From Dastarcus helophoroides (lineage: Eukaryota > Arthropoda > Insecta > Coleoptera > Bothrideridae), in contig CM053327.1 in assembly GCA_028583605.1 (NCBI GenBank), forward strand, positions 46,588,010 through 46,652,009: a stretch of 64,000 nucleotides of DNA. Direction: 5' to 3'. Shown in pieces: positions 20,101 to 30,889 of the stretch (positions are counted from its first letter, which is position 1; every line of letters starts with the position of its first letter). The notes below the pieces were generated by a model. It worked only from the letters and a program-made list of their open reading frames with translations, was not told the origin of the DNA and did not search any database. A program made the translations under genes and the position numbers.

Positions 20101-23100
20101 TAGGGATGTCGATCTGAGATCGATTAATCGAAATATCGATTTTTTCAAGTCTCAAGGTCGATTTTTTAGATCAATCTCGAATACAAGATCGATCTAATAA
20201 ACAATTCAAAAACCCTTAGAATCGAATCGATTTAGCTTTTCCTCGAAATTTCGTTTTTTCTTTTCAAATTTCGACTTTTTTCTCGCAACTTTGACCTTAA
20301 TATCGAAATTTCGACTTTAAACTCAAATTTTTGACTTTTTCTATCGAAATTTTAACTTTCTTCTTGAAATCTCGACTTTTTTCTCAAGTTTCGACTTTTT
20401 TCTCGAAATATTTCGAAATTTAGACTTTAAACTTAAAATTTCGACTCTTATTCTCAAAATATTGACTTTTTTTCTAGAAATTTTGACTTTTTTCTTGCAA
20501 TCTCGACTTTTTTCTTGAATTTCGACTTTTTTCTCGAAATCTCGACTTTTTATTCGAAATATCGACATTTTTCTTAAATTTCGACTTTTTTCTCGAAATT
20601 TCGACATTTTTCTCGACATTTCGACTTTAAACTCAAAATTTCGACTTTTTTCTCGAAATCTCGACTTTTTTCTTAACTTTGGAGTTTTTTCTCGAAATCT
20701 CGACTTTTTTCTTAAATTTCGACTTTAAACTCAAAATTTCGCCTTTTTTTCTCGAAATTTAGACTAGTTTCGCAAGTTTTGACTTTTTTTTCTCGAAATT
20801 TCGACTTTTTTTCGAAATCTCGACTTTTTTCTTAAATTTCGACTTTTTTCTAGAAATGTCGACACTTTTCTTGACATTTCGACTTTAAACTTAAAATTTC
20901 GACTTTTTTTCTCCAAATTTAGACTTTTTTCGCAAGTTTTGACCTTTTTCTCGAAATTTCAACTTTTTTCTCGAAGTTTCAACTTTTTTTCTCGAAATTT
21001 TGACTTTTTTCTCAAAATCTCGACTTTTTTTCTTAAATTTTGACTTTTTCCTCTAAATCTCCACTTTTTTCTCGAAATATTTCGGAATTTCAACTTTAAA
21101 CTCAAAATTTCGACTTGTTTCTCGAAATTTCGACATTTTTCCCGAAATTTTGACTTTAAACTTAAAATTTAGACTTTTTTCTTGAAATTTAGACATTTTC
21201 GCAAATTTTGACTTTTATCTCTCGAAAGTTCGACTTTTTTTCTTAAGTTTCGACTTTTTTTTCGAAATCTTGACTTTTTTCTTAAATTTCGACTTTTTTC
21301 TTGAAATATTTCGAAATTTCAACTTTTAACTCAAAAGTTCGACTTTTTTTCTCAAAATTTCGACTTATTTCGCAAAATTTAACTTTTTTTCTCGAAATTT
21401 CGCCTTTTTTTTAAATTTTGACTTTTTTTCTAGACATTTTGACTTTTTTCTCGAAATCTCTACTTTTTTCTTAAATTTCGACTCTTTTCTCGAAATTTCG
21501 ACATTTTTCTCGACATTTCGACTTTAAACTCAAAATTTTGACTTTTTTTCTGGAAATTTGGACTTTTTTCGCAAATTTTCACTTTTTTTTCTCGAAACTT
21601 CGACTTTATTCTCAAAATTTCGACTTTTTTCTCTTAATTTCGACTTTTTTCCTAGAAATTTTGACTTTTTTCTCGAAATCTCGACTTTTTTCTCAAGTTT
21701 CGACTTTTTTCTCGAAATATTTCGAAACTTAGACTTTAAACTTAAAATTTCGACTCTTATTCTCAAAATGTTGACTTTTTTTCTAGAAATTTTGACTTTT
21801 TTCTCGCAATCTCGACTTTTTTCTTGAATTTCGACTTTTTTCTCGAAATCTCGACTTTTTATTCGAAATATCGACATTTCTCTTAAATTTCGACTTTTTT
21901 CCCGAAATTTCGACATTTTTCTCGACATTTCGACTTTAAACTCAAAATTTCGACTTTTTTCTCGAAATCTCGACTTTTTTCTTAACTTTGGAGTTTTTTC
22001 TCGAAATCTCGACTTTTTTCTTAAATTTCGACTTTAAACTCAAAATTTCGCCTTTTTTTCTCGAAATTTAGACTAGTTTCGCAAGTTTTGACTTTTTTTC
22101 TCGAAATCTCGACTTTTTTTCGAAATTCGACTTTTTTCTTAAATTTCGACTTTTTTCTAGAAATTTCGACACTTTTCTTGACATTTCGACTTTAAACTTA
22201 AAATTTCGACTTTTTTTCTCCAAATTTAGACTTTTTTCGCAAGCTTTGACCTTTTTCTCGAAATTTCGACTTTTTTCTCGAAATTTCAACTTTTTTTCTC
22301 GAAATTTTGACTTTTTTCTCGAAATCTCGACTCTTTTTCTTAAATTTCGACTTTTTCCTCTAAATCTCGACTTTTTTCTCGAAATATTTCGGAATTTCAA
22401 CTTTAAACTCAAAATTTCGACTTGTTTCTCGAAATTTCGACATTTTTCCCGAAATTTTGACTTTAAACTCAAAATTTCGACTTTTTCTTTCGAAATTTAG
22501 ACATTTTCGCAAATTTTGACTTTTTTCTTTCGAAAGTTCGACTTATTTTCTTAAGTTTCGACTTTTTTCTCGAAATCCTGTCTTTTTTCTTAAATTTCGA
22601 CTTTTTTCTTGAAATATTTCGAAATTTCAACTTTTAACTCAAAAGTTGGACTTTTTTTTCTCAAAATTTCGACTTATTTCGCAAATTTTGACTTTTTTCT
22701 CGAAATTTCGACTTTTTTTTTAAATTTCGACTTTTTTTTCTAGAAATATTGACTTTTTCCTCGAAATCTCTACTTTTTTCTTAAATTTCGACTCTTTTCT
22801 CGAAATTTCGACATTTTTCTCGAAATTTCGACATTTTTCTCGACATTTCGACTTTAAACTCAAAATTTTTACTTTTTTTCTGGAAATTTGGACTTTTTTC
22901 GCAAATTTTCACTTTTTTTTCTCGAAACTTCGACTTTATTCTCAAAATTTCGACTTTTTTCTCATAATTTCGACTTTTTTCCTAGAAATTTTGACTTTTT
23001 TCTCGAAATCTCGACTTTTTTCTTAAATTTCGACTTTTTTCTCAAAATTTCGAAATTTTTCCCGCAATTTCGACTTTAAACTTAAAATTTCGACATTTTT

Positions 23101-25377
23101 TCTCGAATTTTTGACCTTATTCTCAAAATTTCGACTTTTTTCTCGAAATATTTTGAAGTTTCGACTTTAAACTCAAAATTTCGACTTTTTCTCGAAATTT
23201 CGACTTTTTTTCTAGAAATTTTGACTTTTTTCTCGAAATTTCGACTTTTTTCTCGAAATTTCGACATTTTTCCCAAAATTTCGACTTTAAACTCAAAATT
23301 TCGACTTTTTTTCTCGAAATTTAGACTTTTTTTTGCAAATTTTGACTTTTTTTCACGAAATTTCGACTTTATTCTCAAAATTTCGACTTTTTTATCGAAA
23401 TCTCGACTTTTTTCTTAAATTTTGACTTTTTTCTTAAAATTTCGACATTTTTCCCCCAATTTCGACTTTAAACTCAAAATTACGACTTTTTTTCTCGAAA
23501 TTTCGACTTTTTTCTCAAAATTTCGATTTTTTTTCTAAAAATTTCGACTTTTTTCTCAAAATCTCGACATTTTTTCTCAAATTTCGACATTTTTTCCAAA
23601 ATTTCGACTTTAAACTCAAAATTTCGAATTTTTTTTCGGAATTTCGACTTTTTTTCGCAAATTTTGACCTTTTTTTCACGAAATTTTGACTTTTTCTCAA
23701 AATCGACTTTTTTTTCAATTCGACTTTTTTTTCTTTTATCGAAATCTCGACTTTTTTCTTAAATTTAGACTTTTCTTTTTTTCCGAAATTTCGACATTTT
23801 TTTCTCGAAATTTCGACTTTAAACTCAAAATTTCGACCTTTTCTCGAATTTTCGACTTTTTTCTAAAATTTTGACTTTTTTCTCGAAATTTCGACTTTTT
23901 ATCGAATTTCGACATTTTTCCCGAAAATTTCGACTATAAACTCAAATTTCGACTTTTTTTCTCGGAATTTAGACTTTTTTTGCAAATTTCGAGTTTTTTC
24001 ACGAAATTTCGACTTTTTCTCGAAAAATTTTGACTTTTTTTCTCGAAATCTCGGATTTTAATCTCAAATTTTAACTTTTTTTCTCGAAATATTTCAAAAT
24101 TTAGACTTATTTCTCGAAATTTAGACTTTTTTCTCGAAATTTCGGACGTTTCTCCTCAATTTCGACTTTTTTCTCGAAATTTCGAGCTTGATCTGAAAAG
24201 TTCGACTTTTTTTTTAAATATCGATTTTTTTTTCCAAAATTTTGATCTTAACATCGAAATTTCGGACTATATTCTTGAAATTTCGACTTTTTTAAAAAAA
24301 ATTCGGACTATTTCCTCAAATTTAGACTTTTTTCTTGAAATGTTCACCTTATAAGGTCGAATTTCGTCTTTTTTCTTAAATTCCGACTTTTTTCTCGAAA
24401 CTTCGATCTTAATTACGGAATTTCGATTTAAAAGTTGAAATTTCGACTTTTTTCTCGAAATCTCGGATTTTATCTCAAATTTCAATTTTTTTTCTCGAAA
24501 TATTTCGAAATGTAGACCTTTTCTCGAAATTTCGACGTTCTCCTCAAAAATTTCGAACTTTTTTCCTCGCAATTTCTACCTTGATCTGAAAAGCTCGACT
24601 TTTTTCTCGAAATTTTAACTTTAATCTCGAAGTTTATAGAAGAAACACCAAAAATTTGCTAATTCAAAATAGTATTTAACGAACCCTACTACCAACTGTC
24701 AAGGTTGTTGGGAGAGAGGAGAGGTAGACACAACTATCATCAGCCTAATTTAAACATCGAGTATAGAAATTTCGAGTTATTCTCGAAAAATTTTGAGAAA
24801 AAATTCGATATCAATCTCGGAATTTTAAAGAAAAAGGTAAAATTTCGAGTTAAAATTCGAAATTTCGAGATTAAAGTCCGAAAAATATCGAGATTAAAGT
24901 CGAAATTTCGAGATTAAAGTCGAAAATGTTTGAGAAAACAGGTCGAAATTTCAAAAAAAAATTGATATTCGAGAAAAATGTAAAAATCTAAACATATTTT
25001 TTTCTAATCAACGTTCATTTTACGCTTTGTAAAATATGGAAATTTCTAAATGTAATTTTTTTAAATCGATGCCTTTCTACGCTTTTGTAAAATGTCGACT
25101 TCGAAGTCGAAATTTCGACTATTTCGACATATTTTTTCTAATCAATGTCCTTTTTACGCTTTTGTAAAATGTCGAAATTTCTAAATGTAATTTTTAAATC
25201 AATGTTCTTCAACGCTTTTATAAAATGTCGACTTCGATTTTACTTGGTTGTAAATTTCACCAACGAGGCGATTAATCGGAAATCGATCTTTCAGCACCCA
25301 AACCGATTCTTTTGCTCACATTCACGATTCGAATTGGTCCAAAAATCGATTATTTTAAAGAAGAATCGACATCCCTA
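20101..25377. mobile_element. ~5.3 kb hAT-like element with expanded satellite body
   Basis: Left end TAGGGATGTCGAT, right end ATCGACATCCCTA. The flanking octamers CACAGTAC (20093-20100) and GACGGTAC (25378-25385; GACAGTAC at the last tandem copy, 26009-26016) match at 6 to 7 of 8, consistent with a hAT-type 8-bp duplication. The interior is a left arm of TTTCGACTTTTTTCTCGAAA-type repeat (20.2-24.6 kb), a low-copy spacer around 24.63-24.76 kb with CTACCAACTGTCAAGGTTG, and a short purine-rich right arm. There is no transposase. It begins 48 bp after the odorant receptor stop codon, so it probably lies in or just beyond that gene's 3' UTR. A shorter relative is at 36.64-37.86 kb. Confidence 0.7.
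20220..24640. repeat. Pyrimidine-rich satellite with ~1.3 kb higher-order repeat
   Basis: The basic unit is a degenerate ~20-bp TTTCGACTTTTTTCTCGAAA. Diagnostic variants recur at a long period: TCTCGAAATATTTCGAAA at 20401 and 21710 (offset 1309), and TTTCTGGAAATTTGGACTTT near 21547 and 22877 (offset about 1330). The array therefore evolved by duplication of ~1.3 kb blocks. Lys/Ser/Phe-rich open frames on both strands here are by-products. Confidence 0.85.
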
Positions 25378-26225
25378 GACGGTACATTATGCAAAGAATC
25401 TATTTAAAAAAAGAATGTTTTGCACCCAATTTTTTTCACGTAGATACACAAACTAGATTAGATTATTCAAAATAAAATAACGTTCCCCTTTGTAATTACT
25501 GTAATATTCTTAGACAACAACCAGTCTTGGAGCCCTTTACTAAAAAAAAATTGGAAAAACAAATTTTAAAAAAAACGAAAGAAAAAAAAGGGCAATATGG
25601 TAAAGGAATCGATCTTTAAAGCCCCCAAGCCGTTTCTTTTGCTCACGATTCACGATTCAAATTGGTCCAAAATCGATTATTTAAGAGGAACGACCCCTGG
25701 GCAGTACATTATGAAAGGAATCTATTTTAAAAAAGAATGATGCACCCAATTTTTTTCACGTAAATACACAAACCTAGATTAGATTATTCAAAATAAAATA
25801 ACGTTCGCCTGTAATACTGTAATATTCTTAGACCCAAAACCAGTCCTTGCAGCCCTCTTACTACAATTGAAGCATTAAAAACGAAAGAAAAAAGGGCAAT
25901 ATGGTCAGGAATCGATCTTTCAGCACCCTAAGTCGATTCTTTTGCTCACGATTCACGATTCGAATTGGTCCAAAAATTGATTATTTTAAAGAAGAATCGA
26001 CATCCCTAGACAGTACATTATACAAAGGAATCTATTCTTTAAAAAAGAATGATGCACCCAATTTTTTTTTCACGTAGATACACAACTGGATTAGATTATT
26101 CAAAATAAAATAACGTTCGCATGCAATTACTGCAATATTCTTAGACCAAAACCAATCTTGCAGCTCTTTACTACAACAATTAAAACATTCAAAACGAAGG
26201 AAAAAGGGAAATATGGTCGTTACGA
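25378..26225. repeat. Three-copy ~315-bp tandem including element end plus flank
   Basis: GTACATTAT at about 25382, 25703 and 26013 marks three units. Each full unit holds about 210 bp of target flank (ATGCACCCAATTTTTTTC, CAAAATAAAATAACGTTC, GGGCAATATGGT) and about 110 bp of the hAT-like element's right end (AATCGATCTTTCAGCACCC to CATCCCTAG). Flank and end were therefore amplified together after insertion. The last unit continues into flank only. Confidence 0.75.
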
Positions 26226-26383
26226 AATATTATAGACCAAGAACGAATCGTGTTGTGGATTATGTTTTTAACTAATTAAACAATCGACTATTTTGTATTA
26301 ATTATTAAATTGTTGCGCGTTATCGATTCGAAGAAGCGAAGACACTTTATTTCCAAAATGAACTCGGAATACTACAATTGGGG

Positions 26384-27114
26384 CATTTAGTGCAAAAGTG
26401 GCCTAACCAACATATTGTTACGGGCTTATCGATTCGAATCGATTACACGTGATGGATTATATCCACTTTATTACCGAACTCAACTCGGATCACCACAATT
26501 GAACAATTAACTCATTATTGACTTCTACTAACTCACTAATTACACTGACTCTAACTGACTGACTCGAGGGAAGCTGACCGCCTTATATAGTTTTGGCATC
26601 CGGGTTCTAGAACAGCCGGCAGATAAAACTTATCGTTTGCCGAAATTTCGGGAACGCTTATCTGCCGTTTGCTTCGTTATCGCGGTCGCCCTTATCAGGT
26701 CATTCTAGAAACTTTTCTTATGTACTAAATTCTACAATTCTATTCTAAATTCTATTCCATCTATTTACATTGCGTTACAATATACATTTTGGTCCTAAAG
26801 TTAAGCTTTTACCTCAAAACTTCCTTTCTTCTCTAACCTTGAAAATTTCTGTTAAAGTTTACTTTTTTCTAATTCCATTTCCTGGAAGATTAAGCTTATT
26901 TCTGCAAAATTCATTTCCTGATTTTCGGTTTATTTTAGTCAGAAACGTTGACATCTGTAAGTGCAACCATTGACCGTGCAATGCAATGCTTTTACTACTT
27001 AGCAGATGGCGCAGCAATAATTCAATTTGCTTTATGTATTAAAAATTACTTTTCTTTGTTGATTTTCGTTGTATTTCCATGGATTTACTTGGGCCACTTT
27101 TGCACAAAACGCCT
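26384..27114. mobile_element. TIR element inserted into a solo LTR
   Basis: Ends GGGGCATTTAGTGCAAAAGTG (left) and CACTTTTGCACAAAACGCCTC (right) are ~24-bp inverted repeats with few mismatches. Both are bordered by CAATTG/AATT, consistent with a short AATT duplication, though the palindrome makes the exact edge ambiguous. Without the nested LTR the element is about 360 bp. Two short hydrophobic frames in it are not convincing genes. Confidence 0.6.
26416..26779 (-). mobile_element. Solo LTR (gypsy-like), nested copy
   Basis: 364 bp, TGTTACGGGCTTATCGATTC to CATTGCGTTACA, flanked by ATAT at 26412-26415 and 26780-26783. It is very similar to the copies at 19414 and 51653, so it is relatively young. 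It lies inside the TIR element that interrupts the older LTR. Confidence 0.87.
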
Positions 27115-27661
27115 CAATTGTTATTCACGTAAGTGACCAAGTAATTAACACTGTTTAGTGAACTAACTTGACTGACTAACCAGAGTTAGTCAGTCAATGA
27201 ATAAGTTAGGGAAAACCGACCGCATTTATATACCTTTCCGGTATTCTAGACTAAATCCATAGAGATAAGGCTTAACGTTCGGCGGAAATTTCTGGGGCGC
27301 TTATCCGCCGCTTGCTTCATTATCGCGGCCGCTTCCTCTTATCAAATTTTTCTAGAAAAATTCCTTAGGTACTAAATTCTATAATTACATTTTGTTACAA
27401 TACGATAAAAAATGTGATACATCGCTCAATCCTGAAGTGGGAGATTTCAATAGCATTCGCTTTCGTTTTGGTTTTCGAGAAATTAAAACGCTAGAAGAAT
27501 ATTTTAAATTTAATAAAGAATACATAAAGTGTAGTAAAAATATCAACCAATAAAATACATAAAATGGTAATAAAAATATCATCCAATAAACATATTTGGC
27601 GTCAAAGATAATATATTTACGTTTAGACAAATATTTATTAGAAAAAACCTCAACTGAAACC

Positions 27662-29949
27662 CTAACGATCGGGGGAATCCCAAATCGGTTTTTTGGAAAA
27701 ACGTAACATGTTGTCAGCCGCAAAGTGTTCAAATATCTCGATGTCGTTGCGACCTCGTTTTTAAAAACGGAGCGGGAACGTTAGAGCATTTGTTGCGGCC
27801 CCAAATGGCAATATCTCCCTATGCAAAATCCATTAATACTAACGACCCCTTTCATCCAATATCTCATATCTAAAAAGGTATCACACGGGCTCATCGGTTA
27901 ATTCCAACTGAGCCTGGAATATCGCAGGTCCAAAACTATCGCTGCTTAAAAATTCAAAAGCGGGCATTTCCTCGCGCTCCGTTTTATTGACAGGAACTTT
28001 ATCAGCGGAAGTGTTTTCGCTAGCAGGAATAACAAGCGGCGATGACGAAAACGACATACTGTTAACAGTGTCCCAAACTCAAAGCAGGTTGCGTTACTTG
28101 AAATTGAAAACCATGTTGACTCTTGGAACTTATCGTTTGAGAGCTATTACTCGAATTTGATCCAAAGACACTTTTATTTACTAAAATGCTCGAATCTGAC
28201 GATGTGAACAATCCAGTTTTACCAAATGATGGGTTAGTACCGCCGCCTGATTCGGTGGGTTGTGCCTTTAATTTACTCTCGTTGGTGGTTAGGTTGGCCC
28301 CTAAATATTGCTCCATTTATTGTACTGTTAGTTGTATGTTCAGTTCCGCAATAATGGTATATATCCCAACCAGATAACGGTGTGTTATTCAAGTAGACGT
28401 AACCGTCGTAGAGACCTTTCCGTTGTTGACTCAATTCCTCCAAAGTCCCATAGTTGACTCGCCCCCAGTTTTCAACCACCAAATCCAACGTAGCTCTTTC
28501 GTAGGCAACATTTCCGAGATTTAGTAAATTTTTCTTTCGAACACCAATATCCAAAATCGTGAAGATCGTCTTTTTGAGCGTAGTATCGGAGATACCAATT
28601 TGCCGTTTATCAACACCATTACGCAATCCCTTACTTTGGCAGTTATCATCAAATTGGATTTTGCAGGAATATTAAGTTTTTTACATCTGTAAACCACATA
28701 ACCGAATCCGCATGTGTTGTAAATACTTTTTCAAAAGCTATCAAATTTTCATGATTAAAACTTGCCAAGTTGTCAATAACGCTTGTAAAAGATAATCTCG
28801 ATTTTATATTTAAGCAAGGATAAGCAACAGTTTTAGTTTCTTCTGGCATCCCTGGTAGTACAGTTTTAACAGGATTGTATTTTTCAATCAAAGCCTTTGT
28901 AATTTGATATTTTGCTGTATAATTTCCTTGCTCCGAAAGTGGTGCATCGTAGTCATAACTGGTCGTATCAGGCTCGTATTTACCATCGAATAGATTCGCT
29001 CCGTTCAAAAAACCCCACGTCGTACCACCATGAAACATATACATATTGACGGATGCGTTCATTTGCAAAATCTCTTCTAAGTTTTTTTAAATAAATCAGA
29101 ACTTCTCGTTTCATGCCTCGAACCCCAATGGTCGAACCACCCGGTCCAAAATTCCATCGCCATCAGAGCTTTATCGGGCTGAAACACCTTTAAAAGCCCG
29201 AGCTCCATTCCTCGCGTCTACCTGAAAGTTTGCAGTCGCTAAAACGTTCGAAATACATCCAGAAAACCCATTGGAAGGCGTATCGGAAGTAAACAATAAT
29301 TCCTCAACCCCATTATCAATCATAATTTCTTTTTAAACTAATCAAGTATTTTTTATCCACAGGATTTATTAGCCACGTTTACGTTGCCGTATTCATTTTC
29401 TATTTGAACGCTATAATCGGCCCACCTTTTGAGAATTGAAACGGCACGATCACGTTAAACAACTCTCGAAAATACATATGGACGTATCTCATGTATATTC
29501 GATCGGAACGACCTCAACTTTATATCGTCATGTCTTAGCAACCAGCTGGGTAAACCACCCAAGTCTAATTCGGCACAGATGTAAGGCCCCGGTCTCAATA
29601 TAACAAATAAATCCTCGTCTTGAGCAGTCTGTAAAAACAGCTTAACGTCGAGGTAACGTTGAAGAGGCGATTCGTCTTTTTCGGGCCCAAAATAATAATT
29701 TCCCGGGGATGGTTCGTGCAAGTTCCACGGTACGTAAGTTTCCACGGTATTTAGTCCGGCAGCTCTCATTTTTCTAAGACGATCCCTCCAATACTCTTGA
29801 GGTACACGAAAATAATGGAGAGCCCCACTTAGTATTAGAATACCTCTGTTATTAAGGGTGAATGTTCCCCCATCAGCCACTAAACCGCTTGTGATGCCTC
29901 CGGACGTATAATACTCGTAAAGGGTTGGTAGTGGATCATCGGAAGCCAT
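27662..29949 (-). pseudogene. GH35 beta-galactosidase pseudogene
   Basis: Glycoside hydrolase family 35 enzymes remove terminal beta-galactose in lysosomes or secretions. The N-terminus reads [18 protein letters not shown], then [35 protein letters not shown] and [18 protein letters not shown]. The acid/base site QIENEYG is at 29386-29406, the nucleophile Glu in MEFWTGWFDHWG has its codon at 29152-29154, MYMFHGGTTWGFLNG follows, and C-terminal jelly-roll blocks include WMKGVVSINGFCIGRYCHLG and IFEHFAADNM. These blocks lie in changing frames. Breaks include TAA at 29455-29457, a paired shift around 29410, a shift near 29220, a T7 run at 29082-29088, shifts near 28650 and 28290, TGA at 27881-27883 and TAA at 27781-27783. 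The order of domains is intact, so decay is by small indels. The number of breaks argues against sequencing error alone. AATAAA lies just past the end on the minus strand (27634-27639). Confidence 0.85.
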
Positions 29950-30182
29950 CTTTAATTCTGAAACAACCGTATTATTGAAATACAAATTTTATCCATTTTG
30001 TCAATTTCTCTAAATTCTGACTTTCTTTTTTTAATTTCGGGAAGAAAAAATTTACAATTAAATGGTAAAATTGTAAATTTAAAATTTTAAATCGAAATAT
30101 TTTCATTCTTTCTTCTTTAATTTCAGGAAAAATTTTAGACTTTCTTCTTTAATTTCAGGAAAAATGTTAAACTTCCAATTAA
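29950..30182. other. Upstream flank of the GH35 pseudogene
   Basis: On the minus strand, GTTGTTTCAG lies just before the ATG region, suggesting an ancestral 5' UTR intron acceptor. The rest is AT-rich sequence with a doubled TTTCTTCTTTAATTTCAGGAA. No gene is seen. Confidence 0.4.
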
Positions 30183-30400
30183 ATTGAAATACAAATCTTG
30201 TCCTCTGATACCAGAAAGATTAAAAAACACAACAGAGGTTACTGATTAACGCGTTTTAATAGCCAAGCTATCATCTTTAGAGAGATATTGATCGAAACGC
30301 GTTAGAGCAACCTCTGTTTGGTTTTTTCATCTTTTTTGGTTTCAGGGAACAAGATTTGTATTTCAATTTTTAAAAATAACAAAGGACCAGTCCGTTTCAC
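30183..30400. repeat. Family A foldback (long palindrome)
   Basis: The left half is minus-oriented (ATACAAATCTTGTCC to ATCATCTTTAGAGAG) and the right half is plus-oriented (GAAACGCGTTAGAGCAACC to GGAACAAGATTTGTATTTC). The left module has CTAAAGA and AAAAC in place of the core, so it is decayed. Confidence 0.75.
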
Positions 30401-30540
30401 GAAAAAAAAATAATTCCAATTAAATTCTAATAGAAATATTAGAATTTCCATTTCAAATTGTAAGATTAATCTTGAAATGTCTTTATTTCTCAAAATTTCA
30501 GAGGTTGCTCTAACGCGTTTCGAGTAAAGCGTTGGCTATC

Positions 30541-30880
30541 GAAAAGCGTTAAAACTGATAACGAAGGCTTCCATGGTCAGAGTTAGTACAGGATATACTT
30601 CTTCCGGGATTGGACCCTGTCAAAGAACTACTAAAAGTGTTCGACGTTTCGCCCACCATCCTAGAGGGGCTTCTTCAGGAACAAATCATCATTTATTGTT
30701 CCTTTGACCCCCGATGGTGGGTGAAACGTCGGACACTTTTCCCGGAAGAAGTATATCCTGTAAAGCAACTTCTGTTGTGTTTTTTAATCTTTATTGTCCC
30801 TTTGTTCCTGAAGAAGCCCCTACGATGGTGAGGAGGAAAACGTTGAACACTTCTCACGGAAGAAGTATATCCTGTAAACA
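30541..30880. repeat. Cluster of family B copies in both orientations
   Basis: 30541-30692 is minus-oriented (AACGAAGGCTTCCATGG to CTTCTTCAGGAAC). It is followed by plus-oriented fragments at 30697-30762 and 30795-30880, separated by a family A scrap (TTCTGTTGTGTTTTTTAATC). The minus copy keeps the best hammerhead-like module of this family. Confidence 0.75.
30638..30683 (-). ncRNA. Hammerhead-like ribozyme candidate (family B copy)
   Basis: On the minus strand: TGTTC, CTGAAGA, extra A, GCCC, a 12-base loop, GGGC, GAAA, CGTC, GAACA. Helix I is TGTTC with GAACA (5 bp), stem II is GCCC with GGGC, and helix III can form only as the palindrome ACGT, as in dimer-acting short hammerheads of Penelope-like elements. 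The cleavage position would follow GTC. The layout, including one extra base before stem II, is the same as in family A although the sequences differ. Activity is inferred. Confidence 0.45.
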
Positions 30881-30889
30881 ACCAAAATT

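Larger units (their letters stand above)
26311..27399 (-). mobile_element. Solo LTR of the same family, interrupted by a nested insertion
   Basis: Starts TGTTGCGCGTTATCGATTCG and ends ACATTTTGTTACA, with the LTR landmarks CACTTTATT, GAACTCGGA, CTTATCCGCCG and TTATCGCGGCCGC between. It is split at a CAATTG: a TIR element spanning about 26384-27114 sits inside and itself carries another solo LTR. The flanks AAAT and ATAC do not match, so no target duplication is visible. Confidence 0.7.

Noticed and set aside
20341..23718. Series of Lys/Ser/Arg- or Phe-rich frames of 60-134 codons on both strands
   Set aside because: They follow the degenerate TTTCGACTTTTTTCTCGAAA repeat and mirror each other across strands; no domain.
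26948..27136. Hydrophobic 62-codon frame inside the TIR element
   Set aside because: Short, in a non-autonomous element, overlapping its terminal inverted repeat.
29177..29219. 43-bp intron in the GH35 locus (GTAGAC...TTTCAG)
   Set aside because: Too short, it would delete residues normally present, and the other breaks cannot be explained by introns.
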